DNA of 10,015 nucleotides from Alphaproteobacteria bacterium (GCA_026400595.1 JAPLOT010000177.1:1-10015); one strand, 5' to 3'; shown: positions 1 to 7,388, numbered from the stretch's first letter. Notes: generated from the letters alone by a model not told the origin. Numbers and translations are program-made.

Positions 1-447
1 GGCGCGGATGCCTCCTTCGAGCTGCTGGCGCGGCGCGCCTTCGATTCCGTGCCGCATTACTTCGACGTGCTGTCCTTCCGCGTCATCGTGGAGGAGCGCG
101 ACAAGGCGATGGTTTCAGAAGCGGTGGTCAAGGTGAAGGTGGATGACGAGACCTATCTCAACGCGGGCGAGGGCAACGGCCCGGTGAACGCGCTGGACGT
201 GGCGCTGCGCAAGGACCTCGGCAAGTACCAGCCCTACATCGGCGACCTCGAACTGGTGGATTACAAGGTCCGCATCCTCAATGGCGGCACGGGAGCCACC
301 ACCCGGGTTCTGATCGAAAGCAGGGACGGCAAGGGCAACCGCTGGTTCACCGTCGGCGTCTCGCCCAACATCGTGGATGCCTCCTTCCAGGCGCTCTCGG
401 ACTCGATCATCTACAAGCTGGTGCGCGAGGGCGTGGCGGCCCGCTGA
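1..447 (+). CDS. cimA: Citramalate synthase, C-terminal part (5' end outside window)
   Basis: The reading frame is open from base 1, so only the last 148 codons are present and the catalytic TIM barrel lies upstream of the window. The visible part is the end of the linker (GADASFELLARRAF, then PHYFDVLSFRVIVE) followed by the LeuA-type regulatory and dimerisation domain, with NAGEGNGPVNALDVALRKDL and the closing VGVSPNIVDASFQALSDSI. These segments match the TIGR00977-type citramalate/2-isopropylmalate synthase-like family better than true LeuA. The family condenses acetyl-CoA with pyruvate (or a related 2-oxo acid) to citramalate, a threonine-independent route to 2-oxobutyrate and isoleucine. 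The C-terminal domain is the usual site of end-product feedback. The subfamily call (CimA rather than LeuA) is from motif recognition without the catalytic half. A GC-rich hairpin follows two bases after the stop. Confidence 0.88.
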   Translation, partial: GADASFELLARRAFDSVPHYFDVLSFRVIVEERDKAMVSEAVVKVKVDDETYLNAGEGNGPVNALDVALRKDLGKYQPYIGDLELVDYKVRILNGGTGATTRVLIESRDGKGNRWFTVGVSPNIVDASFQALSDSIIYKLVREGVAAR

Positions 448-448
448 C

Positions 449-489
449 GGCGCGGGCATGCGCGGCGGGCATGGACTGCATGCCGCGCC
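449..489 (+). terminator. GC-rich hairpin after cimA, possible terminator
   Basis: Bases 449-461 (ggcgcgggcatgc) pair with 478-489 (gcatgccgcgcc), leaving one unpaired G and a 16-base loop. The hairpin starts one base after the cimA stop. There is no real U-tract, only ttt a few bases on, so it is a weak intrinsic terminator at best. The ATG at 471 that opens the long rarD frame lies inside its loop, which argues against that ATG as the natural start. Confidence 0.45.
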
Positions 490-1322
490 GGAGTTTGCCG
501 CCGCCCGGCCGCAGGTCTAAAGGGCCACATGGCGCATGCCGATCCGTGCCCATCGCTTTCGCCATCGTCTGGTACCTCGGGCAGTTCGATGACGTGAGGA
601 AGGCACTTGCCTCGCCGCGCAACGTTGCCATCCTGACCCTCACCTCGGGCCTCATCGTCTTCAACTGGGGCTTCTATGTCTGGTCGATCATGGTGGGCCG
701 CACGCTGGAATCGAGCCTCGGCTATTTCATCAATCCGCTGCTCAACGTGGTGATGGGCTATCTCTTCCTGGGCGAGCGCTTCACACGTCCGCAGCTGGTG
801 GCGCTGGCGCTCGCGGCGGTGGCCGTGCTGATCCAGACCATCGCGCTGGGCGCCTTTCCCTGGCTCGGCCTGATGCTGGCCGCCACCTTCTGCCTTTACG
901 GGTTCCTGCGAAAGACCATTCCGGTGGGCCCGACGCAGGGCTTCCTCATCGAGACCGGCATCCTGGCGCTGCCCATGCTGGCCACGCAGTACTGGCTTTT
1001 CACTCAAGGCATGGCGCGCTTCGGCAGCAGCACCACCGACTCGCTCATGCTGATCGGCTGCGGCGTGATGACGGCCACGGCGCTGATCCTGTTTGCGGCC
1101 TCGATCCGCCGCATCCGCTATTCGACGGCGGGGCTGCTGCAGTACATCTCGCCGTCGCTGGTGTTTCTCACGGCCGTTTTCGTCTTCGGCGAGCACCTCG
1201 ATGTGTGGAAGCTCGCGTCCTTCATCATCATCTGGGTGGCGCTGGCGATCTTCTCGATCTCGGCGTTGCGCGACGAGCGCAGCCGCCGCCGCTCGGAAGA
1301 GCCCGAGCCCGAGCCGGTCTAG
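471..1322 (+). CDS. rarD: RarD-type EamA family permease, N-terminus damaged (possible pseudogene)
   Basis: From about base 543 the protein is a clear RarD-family member of the drug/metabolite transporter superfamily. It has PIAFAIVWYLG, then FNWGFYVWSI, SLGYFINPLLNVVMGYLFLGERF (GYFINP at residues 84-89), AATFCLYGFLRK, LLQYISPSLVFLTAVFVFGE and a last helix WKLASFIIIWVALAIF. Family members are about 300 residues with ten membrane helices. The first helix and the segment resembling G-WG--P-Y-K...E--HR--W are absent here. Residues 1-25 of the 471 frame are proline- and arginine-rich and match nothing in the family. An ATG at 529, with AAAGGG at 519-524 before it, would start MAHADP in another frame and meets a stop at about 595, so the natural start and body are out of phase. 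The substrate is unknown in the family; the rarD name comes from chloramphenicol sensitivity in Pseudomonas. The remaining frame is intact to the stop, so the damage looks recent, or is an assembly error. Confidence 0.7.
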   Translation: MDCMPRRSLPPPGRRSKGPHGACRSVPIAFAIVWYLGQFDDVRKALASPRNVAILTLTSGLIVFNWGFYVWSIMVGRTLESSLGYFINPLLNVVMGYLFLGERFTRPQLVALALAAVAVLIQTIALGAFPWLGLMLAATFCLYGFLRKTIPVGPTQGFLIETGILALPMLATQYWLFTQGMARFGSSTTDSLMLIGCGVMTATALILFAASIRRIRYSTAGLLQYISPSLVFLTAVFVFGEHLDVWKLASFIIIWVALAIFSISALRDERSRRRSEEPEPEPV

Positions 1323-1358
1323 AGTGGAATGAGCCGAGACGGAAGCGTGCCCCCGTTT

Positions 1359-1478
1359 CCCTCCCCCTTGTGGGGAGGGACTAAGGGTGGGGGTCGCTCC
1401 GAACTCTGCCTCTTGAATTCATCTGTGTGTTGCAAGATTTCCCGACCCCCACCCCGGCCCTCCCCACAAGGGGGAGGG
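1359..1478. repeat. REP-like inverted repeat between convergent genes
   Basis: The left arm (1359-1396) and right arm (1443-1478) are inverted copies. The outer 21 bases of each arm (left: ccctcccccttgtggggaggg) match exactly and the inner ends share gtgggggtcg; only about five bases between differ, with a two-base length difference. Each arm is also a small palindrome (CCCTCCCC / GGGGAGGG around a five-base loop). The 46 bases between the arms are relatively AT-rich. It lies between the 3' ends of rarD and the LOG gene, a usual place for such elements, where it could act as a two-way terminator or protect mRNA ends. Similar palindromes are scattered through Rhizobiales genomes. Confidence 0.8.
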
Positions 1479-1512
1479 AGGGAGTTGCAATGTTGTGTAG
1501 CCGCATACTGAT

Positions 1513-2112
1513 CTAGAGTTTGGTGATGATCGGGTTTTGCGGCACGCGGTCGGGCGTGGCCCTCATCCGGTATTCGAAGGCCGGCACCACCTCTTCGGCG
1601 GTCCTGACCACGTCCATGTTGAATTCCAGCCCCTCGCGAATGAAACGCTCGGACCGCATGTGGTCCAGCAAGGTGACCAGAGGTTGCCAGTAGTCCTCGA
1701 TGCTGCAGAGGATGATCGGCTTGGCATGCTGGCCAAGCTGGGCCCAGGTGCTGATCTCGGCCAGCTCCTCCAGCGTGCCGAGGCCGCCGGGCAGGGCCAC
1801 GAAACCGGTGGCCCTGGCGAACATGGTCATCTTGCGCTCGTGCATGTCGGCGGTGACGATGAGCTCGCTGACGTCGGTCAGCATGCGCTCTCGGTTGGCC
1901 AAAAATTCCGGAATGATTCCCGTGACATGACCGCCAGCCTCGAGCACCGAGCGGGCGGTTTCGCCCATCAGGCCGAGGCTGCCGCCGCCATAGACCAGTC
2001 CGATGTTGTTGTCGGCCAGGGCTTTCCCCAAGGTGCGGGCGGCCGCCATATAGGCCGGATTCCGGCCATTTCCGGAGCCGCAATAGACGCAGAGCTTTCT
2101 TGGGGGAACCAT
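1513..2112 (-). CDS. LOG family protein (TIGR00730), putative nucleoside 5'-monophosphate phosphoribohydrolase
   Basis: This is a 199-residue, single-domain Rossmann-like protein of normal family length. It starts with KLCVYCGSGNG (residues 6-16), followed by VYGGGSLGLMG (40-50), MHERK (90-94) and the diagnostic PGGxGTxxE motif as PGGLGTLEE (108-116). The last of these supplies the catalytic Glu, and the Arg in MHERK acts with it in characterised LOG enzymes. Those enzymes hydrolyse the N-glycosidic bond of AMP or cytokinin riboside monophosphates, releasing ribose 5-phosphate and a free base. In a non-plant-associated bacterium the role may be nucleotide salvage or stress-related. The ATG at 2110-2112 is preceded on the minus strand by GGAG at about 11 bases, a usable ribosome site. 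It is transcribed towards rarD, with the palindromic repeat between, and is divergent from the LysM gene. Which substrate it uses cannot be read from sequence. Confidence 0.9.
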   Translation of the reverse strand: MVPPRKLCVYCGSGNGRNPAYMAAARTLGKALADNNIGLVYGGGSLGLMGETARSVLEAGGHVTGIIPEFLANRERMLTDVSELIVTADMHERKMTMFARATGFVALPGGLGTLEELAEISTWAQLGQHAKPIILCSIEDYWQPLVTLLDHMRSERFIREGLEFNMDVVRTAEEVVPAFEYRMRATPDRVPQNPIITKL

Positions 2113-2265
2113 CGATTCTGAACTCCAATCCTGTTGAAGAGCCTTGTTAGACCATGCCAGTGGCAGCGGAAAGGCGCAGGGAATCTTTGCGAAATCGTGG
2201 CGGTAGCCTTATTAAGGCCCTTAGAACCCTTCGCGGAATCGCGCTACGCCTCAAGGCACAGGAAC

Positions 2266-3612
2266 ATGACAGAACAGCCACCGACCAAGAAGAACCCGGT
2301 CCTCATCCTCACCGGCCTCGCCATAGCGGGCGTGGCGGCGGTCATGGGCGTGACCAAGGATCGCTGGATGCCCGCGGATAAGCCGCCTGCCGCCACCGAA
2401 CAGGCAGCGCAGCCCGCCGCTCAGCCGGAAACCGCTCCGGCGGCGTCGACGACCACCGAGGCCCAGCAGCCGGCGCAAACGGCGGGCGAGGTTGGCGAGC
2501 CTGCGTCAGCCTCCGGTGAAACGGCCGAACAGCCCGCGCAGGTGGCTGCGGCACCTTCGGCAGAACCGGCCGCACCGGCTGACGCCGCATCGCCCACCGT
2601 TCCGACCTTCGACACCGTTCGCGTAGAGAAGACGGGCGAGGCCGTCATCGCCGGCCGCGCCAAGCCCGGTTCCGAAGTGACCATCATGCTGGATGGCCAA
2701 CCGATCGGAACGGCCGTCGCAAGTTCCGACGGCAGCTTCGTCGTCGTTCCCGAAAAGCCGCTGCCGCCCGGCAGCGGCGGCATCAGCATCGTGTCGAAGG
2801 CGACGGGCGAGACCACTGTCACCAAGTCCGACCAGACGGTCGCCGTCATCATTCCGGAAGCAGAGAAGAAGCAGGACGTGCTGGTGGCCGTGGTGAGCCC
2901 CGATCAGCCGACCAAGGTTCTGCAATCGCCCGGCATGCCGGAAGAACAGTCCCAGGCGGCGGCTGCACCGGCGGCACCGGAAGAGGCCTCCGCCCCGGCG
3001 GCAGCCAGCAAGGCCCGGCAGATCGTGCTCGATGCCGTCGATTACGATCCTTCGGGCAACATCATCTTTTCGGGCCAGGGCGAGCCCGGCAACAACGCCC
3101 GCATCTACGTGGACAATGCCCCGGTGGGCGATGCCCCGATCGCAGCCGATGGCCGGTGGAGTTTCTCGGGCACGGCACGCGTGACGCCCGGCGTCCATTC
3201 CCTGCGCATCGACAGTCTTGATGCCGGCGGCAGCGTGACCAGCCGCATCGAGGTTCCCTTCTTCCGCGAGGACACCAAGAACGTGGCCAGTGCCGCGCCG
3301 GCCGCCGAAAAGACGGACACCCAGACGACCGACGCCCAGGTGCCGGCGGCGGCGACCGCGGAACCCGCATCCGCCACGCCCGACGAAGGCCGTGTGGTGA
3401 TCCAGCCCGGCAACAATCTGTGGCGCATCTCCAAGGTCATCTACGGCGACGGCACGAAGTACACGCTGCTCTATCAGGCCAACCAGGACCAGATCCGCGA
3501 TCCTGACCTGATCTATCCGGGCCAGGTCTTCCGGACGCCGGACGTGGTGCCGCCGGAAACCATCGATCCCGAAGCCCGCGACTCGCTGACCGCCGAACCC
3601 GCGGCGCAGTGA
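2266..3612 (+). CDS. Membrane-anchored Ig-like and LysM domain protein
   Basis: A 448-residue protein. Residues 1-10 are polar with two lysines, 11-28 form one hydrophobic segment (NPVLILTGLAIAGVAAVMGV) and the rest is a predicted periplasmic part. The order is an Ala/Pro/Glu-rich linker (about 37-108), an Ig-like beta domain (about 113-195, with the core AVIAGRAKPGSEVTIMLDG), a charged/Ala-rich linker, a second Ig-like domain (about 248-325, NIIFSGQGEPGNNARIYVDN), another Ala/Thr linker, and a C-terminal LysM domain (about 377-423, VIQPGNNLWRISKVIYGDG to YPGQVFRTP). LysM binds the glycan of peptidoglycan, so the protein probably spans from inner membrane to cell wall. Start choice: the frame extends upstream to a TTG at 2134, but that adds an arginine-rich, non-signal-like stretch, whereas ATG 2266 puts the membrane helix near the N-terminus and has AAGG at nine bases. 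The next gene begins 25 bases after the stop, suggesting cotranscription. The exact function is unknown. Confidence 0.87.
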   Translation: MTEQPPTKKNPVLILTGLAIAGVAAVMGVTKDRWMPADKPPAATEQAAQPAAQPETAPAASTTTEAQQPAQTAGEVGEPASASGETAEQPAQVAAAPSAEPAAPADAASPTVPTFDTVRVEKTGEAVIAGRAKPGSEVTIMLDGQPIGTAVASSDGSFVVVPEKPLPPGSGGISIVSKATGETTVTKSDQTVAVIIPEAEKKQDVLVAVVSPDQPTKVLQSPGMPEEQSQAAAAPAAPEEASAPAAASKARQIVLDAVDYDPSGNIIFSGQGEPGNNARIYVDNAPVGDAPIAADGRWSFSGTARVTPGVHSLRIDSLDAGGSVTSRIEVPFFREDTKNVASAAPAAEKTDTQTTDAQVPAAATAEPASATPDEGRVVIQPGNNLWRISKVIYGDGTKYTLLYQANQDQIRDPDLIYPGQVFRTPDVVPPETIDPEARDSLTAEPAAQ

Positions 3613-3637
3613 CAGGATCTTCGGAACGGGTGAGAGC

Positions 3638-5545
3638 GTGAGCCGCAAGACACGCGCAGATACGACCACGCCATCACGGTCGGATGGCGACCAATGGGCC
3701 ATCCTGCGGGACATGATGCCCTATCTGTGGCCGGCCGGCCATCCGGGACTGAAGGCCCGGGTGATCTTCGCCATGGTGGCGCTGGTGCTGTCGAAGGTCG
3801 TGACGGTGGCGACACCTTACGCCTTCAAGCATGCCACCGATGCGCTGAGCCCGGCAGCCGGCGCGGCCGCTACGGCCGCCACCGTGGTGCTGTTCTTCGT
3901 GCTGGCCTATGGCTTCGGCCGCATCATGATGGTGGCGCTCGCGCAGCTGCGCGATGGCGTCTTTGCCAAGGTAAGCCAGCGCGCGGTACGGGTGCTGGCG
4001 GTCCAGACGTTCCGGCATCTCCATGCCTTGTCGCTGAAGTTCCATCTCGAGCGCCGCACGGGCGGCCTGTCGCGCATCGTGTCCCGCGGCACCATGGGCA
4101 TCGACACGGTGCTGCGATTCTCCCTGTTCAATACCATCCCGACCATCCTCGAGATCGTGCTGGTGGCGGGCCTGCTGGTCTGGTCTTTCGGCTGGAGCTA
4201 TGCCGCCGTCATCGTCATCACGGTGATCCTCTACGTCTGGTACACCTATGCCGCCACCGAGTGGCGGATGAACATCCGGCGCACCATGAACGATGCCGAC
4301 ACCGACGCGAACACCAAGGCGGTGGACAGTCTCCTCAACTTCGAGACGGTCAAGTATTTCGGCAACGAGGAACATGAGGCCGAACGCTTCGGCCGCTCGA
4401 TGGAAATCTACGAGAAGGCGGCGATCAAGACCTGGGTGTCGCTGGCCGTGCTGAACGCCGGGCAGGCGCTGATCTTCTCCATCGGCCTCACCATCGTCAT
4501 GGTGATGTCGGCGCTTGCGGTTCGCAACGGCCAGGCCACTGTCGGCGACTTCGTGCTGGTCAATGCATTGATGATCCAGCTCTACATGCCGCTGAACTTC
4601 ATCGGCTCGTCCTATCGCGAGATCAAGCAGGGTCTGATCGACGTGGAACAGATGTTCCAGTTGCTCAAGGTCAATGCCGAGATCAAGGACAAGCCCGGTG
4701 CCACGCCGCTGAAGGTTGCGGAAGCCGAAGTGAATTTCGACAATGTGAGCTTCGCCTATGATCACGAAAGGCCGATCCTGCGCGACCTGTCCTTCACCAT
4801 TCCGGCCGGCAAGACGGTGGCGATCGTCGGACCGTCGGGGGCCGGCAAGTCCACGGTGTCGCGGCTGCTCTACCGCTTCTATGACGTGACCGGGGGCCGC
4901 ATCCTCGTCGATGGCCAGGACATCGCTGGCGTGACGCAGAAATCCCTGCGTGCGGCAATCGGAATGGTGCCGCAGGACACGGTGCTGTTCAACGACACGA
5001 TCCGCTACAACATCCGCTACGGCCGCCCCGATGCCACGGATGCAGAGGTCGAGGCGGCGGCGAAGATGGCGCAGATCCATGATTTCGTGATGAGCCTGCC
5101 CAAGGGCTATGACTCGCTGGTCGGCGAGCGGGGACTGAAGCTTTCGGGTGGCGAGAAGCAGCGCGTCTCCATCGCGCGGACCATACTCAAGGGACCGGCC
5201 ATCCTGATTCTCGACGAGGCGACATCGGCCCTCGACAGCTTCACCGAGCACCAGATTCAGGAGGCGCTGAAGAAGGTTTCCGAGAACCGGACCACGCTCG
5301 TGATTGCCCATCGCCTGTCCACCGTCGTGGATGCGGATGAAATCATCGTGCTTGACAAGGGAAAGGTCGCCGAGCGCGGAACGCACGAGAAGCTGCTGCG
5401 CAAGCAGGGCATCTATCACGCCATGTGGAACCGCCAGCGCCAGGCCGATGAGGCGCGCGAGAAACTCAAGGAAGCCGAGGAAGAACCGCTCGAAGGCAGC
5501 CTCCGCGCGAAGAAACCCGTCGCGCGCAAGCGGGTAACGACTTGA
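3638..5545 (+). CDS. Atm1/HMT1-type ABC half-transporter (permease plus ATPase)
   Basis: A 635-residue half-transporter with a six-helix exporter domain (about 35-330) fused to an ABC ATPase (about 360-600). NFETVKYFGNE at 234-244 is the hallmark of the Atm1/ABCB7/HMT1 group. ATPase motifs are complete: Walker A GPSGAGKST (398-406), Q-loop Gln446, signature LSGGEKQ (502-508), Walker B ILILDE (522-527) and switch His558. A homodimer in the inner membrane is expected. Characterised members (yeast Atm1, Novosphingobium Atm1) export glutathione-related compounds, linked to Fe-S cluster supply or heavy-metal detoxification. The substrate here is inferred from the family only. The start is GTG at 3638, preceded by GGGTGAG; the first 20 residues are polar and variable, and the last 35 are a charged tail ending in Lys/Arg-rich sequence. 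It lies just after the LysM gene, probably in one transcription unit. The 298 bases downstream, to psd, hold no convincing gene. Confidence 0.93.
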   Translation: MSRKTRADTTTPSRSDGDQWAILRDMMPYLWPAGHPGLKARVIFAMVALVLSKVVTVATPYAFKHATDALSPAAGAAATAATVVLFFVLAYGFGRIMMVALAQLRDGVFAKVSQRAVRVLAVQTFRHLHALSLKFHLERRTGGLSRIVSRGTMGIDTVLRFSLFNTIPTILEIVLVAGLLVWSFGWSYAAVIVITVILYVWYTYAATEWRMNIRRTMNDADTDANTKAVDSLLNFETVKYFGNEEHEAERFGRSMEIYEKAAIKTWVSLAVLNAGQALIFSIGLTIVMVMSALAVRNGQATVGDFVLVNALMIQLYMPLNFIGSSYREIKQGLIDVEQMFQLLKVNAEIKDKPGATPLKVAEAEVNFDNVSFAYDHERPILRDLSFTIPAGKTVAIVGPSGAGKSTVSRLLYRFYDVTGGRILVDGQDIAGVTQKSLRAAIGMVPQDTVLFNDTIRYNIRYGRPDATDAEVEAAAKMAQIHDFVMSLPKGYDSLVGERGLKLSGGEKQRVSIARTILKGPAILILDEATSALDSFTEHQIQEALKKVSENRTTLVIAHRLSTVVDADEIIVLDKGKVAERGTHEKLLRKQGIYHAMWNRQRQADEAREKLKEAEEEPLEGSLRAKKPVARKRVTT

Positions 5546-5619
5546 ATACCGTGATTGGCGACCGGGCATTAATCCTGCCGCTGGGTTTTCCGACTTGATC
5601 TTCGAAAATTCGAGACAAA

Positions 5620-5648
5620 CTCGACGTTGATTTCCTTTCGTTTACATT
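5620..5648 (+). promoter_or_regulatory. Candidate housekeeping promoter for psd-pssA
   Basis: CTCGAC (5620-5625), a 17-base spacer and TACATT (5643-5648) resemble the alphaproteobacterial CTTGAC / TATAAT-like promoter with one -35 mismatch and a partial -10. It sits in the only AT-rich stretch between the exporter and psd. A start just downstream would give a leader of about 190 bases. This is a pattern match only. Confidence 0.35.
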
Positions 5649-5666
5649 TTTCCATCATGGTGACCT

Positions 5667-5687
5667 CATGACTCGGGGGTAGTCATG
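5667..5687 (+). promoter_or_regulatory. Perfect hairpin in the psd leader
   Basis: CATGACT (5667-5673) and AGTCATG (5681-5687) are a perfect seven-base inverted repeat around the loop cgggggt. In RNA the G-rich loop and the ATG in the 3' arm (5685-5687) would form the ribosome site and start codon of a 16-codon mini-ORF, so folding could hide that start. It could instead be a protein-binding palindrome in the DNA. Confidence 0.4.
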
Positions 5688-5735
5688 CAGCCGGCGAAGT
5701 CCCGCAAGAGGATCTGGCCGGAAAGGGGATGGTGA
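5685..5735 (+). other. 16-codon mini-ORF, possible leader peptide
   Basis: ATG 5685 opens a frame for MQPAKSRKRIWPERGW that ends with TGA at 5733-5735. GGGGGT four bases before the ATG could serve as a ribosome site. The peptide is basic, has two tryptophans, and its stop codon abuts the next hairpin (5736). It resembles nothing I recognise and may be chance. Confidence 0.2.
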
Positions 5736-5761
5736 CGGCCCGGTGGTGGAACGCCGGGCCG
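5736..5761 (+). terminator. GC-rich hairpin upstream of psd (attenuator- or terminator-like)
   Basis: CGGCCCGG (5736-5743) and CCGGGCCG (5754-5761) form a perfect eight-pair, all-GC stem around a ten-base loop. No U-run follows, so Rho-independent termination is not clearly indicated. It lies about 80 bases before psd and could be a leader structure affecting psd expression. Confidence 0.35.
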
Positions 5762-5843
5762 CACGCCACGTGTGATCACCCCGGCCGGACGCCCTTCAGC
5801 ACAGACGCTATGCAAACCGCCGCGACCGCGCTAGATGAGCCCT

Positions 5844-6548
5844 ATGTCCATCGTCAATTCCATTACGTCGGCCTTGGTGCCGATCCACCGCGAAGGCTAC
5901 CGCTTCATCGCCATCTTTGCGGCGGCGACCCTGGTGCTCTTCTGGCTTCACCTGCCGACACTGGGCTGGGCCGGTGTCATTCTTACGCTGTGGTGCGCCT
6001 ATTTCTTCCGCGATCCCGAGCGGGTCACGCCCATGCGTCAGGGGCTGGTGATCTCGCCCGCGGACGGCCGCATCAGCGCCATCGAGTCCGTCGTTCCGCC
6101 GCCCGAGCTTGACCTGCCGCGCGAACCCGTGACGCGCATCTCGGTCTTCATGAACGTGTTTGACGTTCATGTGAACCGTTCGCCGGTCGATGCTGCGATC
6201 ACCCGAATCACCTACGTGCCCGGTGCCTTCCTCAATGCCGAACTCGACAAGGCCAGCGCCGACAACGAGCGGCAGGCCCTGACCCTCGATATCGGCGAGG
6301 GGAGGCGCATTGGCGTGGTGCAGATTGCCGGGCTCATCGCGCGCCGCATCGTGAAGTTCGTCAATGAGGGCGACCGGCTTGCTGCGGGGCAGCGGTTCGG
6401 TCTCATCCGTTTCGGCAGCCGGGTCGACGTCTACCTGCCCAAGGGGGCTGTTGCCCTGGCCTGTGTCGGCCAGCGTGCCATCGCCGGCGAAACCGTCCTT
6501 GCCGACCTGGCCTCGTCCGAAGGCGAGCGCAGCGGCCGCCTGGCATGA
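5844..6548 (+). CDS. psd: Phosphatidylserine decarboxylase proenzyme, short (PSD-A) type
   Basis: This enzyme decarboxylates phosphatidylserine to phosphatidylethanolamine at the inner membrane. Counting from ATG 5844, the protein is 234 residues, normal for the short class. An N-terminal membrane segment (about 20-53) is followed by YFFRDPERV, SPADGRI (Asp74), FMNVFDVHVNRSPVD (His109) and the self-cleavage site FGSRVDVYLP (Gly191-Ser192). There the chain is cut between Gly and Ser and the Ser becomes the pyruvoyl cofactor. Asp74, His109 and Ser192 fit the processing triad. An in-frame ATG at 5835 adds three residues; 5844 is preferred because rhizobial homologues begin MSxxN. Neither start has a good ribosome site. 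The stop overlaps the pssA start by four bases (ATGA), indicating translational coupling. Confidence 0.94.
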   Translation: MSIVNSITSALVPIHREGYRFIAIFAAATLVLFWLHLPTLGWAGVILTLWCAYFFRDPERVTPMRQGLVISPADGRISAIESVVPPPELDLPREPVTRISVFMNVFDVHVNRSPVDAAITRITYVPGAFLNAELDKASADNERQALTLDIGEGRRIGVVQIAGLIARRIVKFVNEGDRLAAGQRFGLIRFGSRVDVYLPKGAVALACVGQRAIAGETVLADLASSEGERSGRLA

Positions 6549-7360
6549 GTGAGGTTCCGTCTGAGCCGGCTGCTGCTCGGCCGGGCCGTCAGGGCCGCTT
6601 CGTCCCTGTTCGCTATCTGCTGCCCAATCTGATCACGCTTCTGGCCCTGTGCAGCGGCATCACGGCCATCCGGCTTGCGGTAGAAGGCCGCTACGAGCTG
6701 GCGGTCGCGGCCGTCATCTTTGCCGTCGTGCTGGATGCGCTGGATGGCCGTCTCGCACGCTTTCTGAAGGGGACTTCGCGCTTCGGCGCCGAACTGGACA
6801 GCCTTGCCGATTTCGTGAACTTTGGCGTGGCGCCCGCCTTGCTGATCTACATGTGGTCGCTCAACGCCCTGCGCCCGGCGGGGTGGGTGATCGCGCTGAT
6901 CCTGGCCATCTGCTGCGCCCTGCGCCTTGCCCGTTTCAACGTGGCGCTCGACGACCCGGACAAACCGGCTTGGTCGGCCGGCTTCTTCACGGGGGCGCCC
7001 GCGCCCGCCGGGGCGGGGCTCGCGCTGCTGCCGATGTATCTGGGCTTCCTCGGCTTCGTCGGCGACGGTCATGACTATGCGGTTCTCATTGCGCCTTACA
7101 TCGTCCTTGTCGCCATCCTGATGGTCAGCCGTATTCCGACCTTCTCGGGAAAGACCATGGGCAAGTCGATCCGTCGCGAAATGGTCCTTCCGATCCTCGG
7201 CCTTGCGGCGCTGGGCATCATCATGCTGGTGACCTATCCGTGGCACCTGCTGACCGTTTTTGCCTTTACCTATCTCGCGATGATCCCGGTCGGCATCCGG
7301 TCCTACCGCAGGCACAAGGCGCAGGACCGGCATCAGGTCGAAATGAGCCTCAAACAGTAA
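6545..7360 (+). CDS. pssA: CDP-diacylglycerol--serine O-phosphatidyltransferase
   Basis: PssA joins serine to CDP-diacylglycerol, making phosphatidylserine and CMP. The 271-residue membrane protein carries the complete CDP-alcohol phosphotransferase signature at residues 64-89: Asp64, Asp67-Gly68, Ala71-Arg72, Gly81, Asp85 and Asp89, which bind the metal ion and CDP. Around it are several hydrophobic helices, with YLLPNLITLLALCSGITAI in the first and LRLARFNVALDD after the third. The later helices and the polar tail are typical of the type II (PssA) enzymes of alphaproteobacteria and Gram-positives rather than the phospholipase-D-like E. coli PssA. The start ATG overlaps the psd stop, so product and consumer of phosphatidylserine are made together. 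Only a weak five-pair stem (7362-7366 with 7372-7376) follows the stop, so termination is unclear. Confidence 0.94.
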   Translation: MSEVPSEPAAARPGRQGRFVPVRYLLPNLITLLALCSGITAIRLAVEGRYELAVAAVIFAVVLDALDGRLARFLKGTSRFGAELDSLADFVNFGVAPALLIYMWSLNALRPAGWVIALILAICCALRLARFNVALDDPDKPAWSAGFFTGAPAPAGAGLALLPMYLGFLGFVGDGHDYAVLIAPYIVLVAILMVSRIPTFSGKTMGKSIRREMVLPILGLAALGIIMLVTYPWHLLTVFAFTYLAMIPVGIRSYRRHKAQDRHQVEMSLKQ

Positions 7361-7388
7361 AACAACTTTTGGTTGTCGGCGTCGCGCG

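Noticed and set aside
115..1196. Long minus-strand frames opposite cimA and rarD (115-459, 411-1196)
   Set aside because: They are rich in Arg, His, Gln and Asp with no recognisable domain, as expected opposite GC-rich genes.
2187..2214. TTGCGA / TTATTA promoter-like pair before the LysM gene
   Set aside because: Poor match to both boxes with a 16-base spacer; a promoter is expected here but this one is not supported.
2134..2265. N-terminal extension of the LysM protein from TTG 2134
   Set aside because: It would add 44 arginine-rich residues before the membrane helix; ATG 2266 gives a normal topology.
3674..5569. 631-codon minus-strand frame opposite the ABC exporter
   Set aside because: The plus strand has a complete set of ABC motifs; the antisense product is low-complexity His/Arg/Asp-rich sequence.
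5563..5589. Weak stem (cgggca/tgccg) followed by TTTT after the exporter
   Set aside because: Only about five pairs with a bulge, and the T-run is six bases off the stem; not convincing as a terminator.
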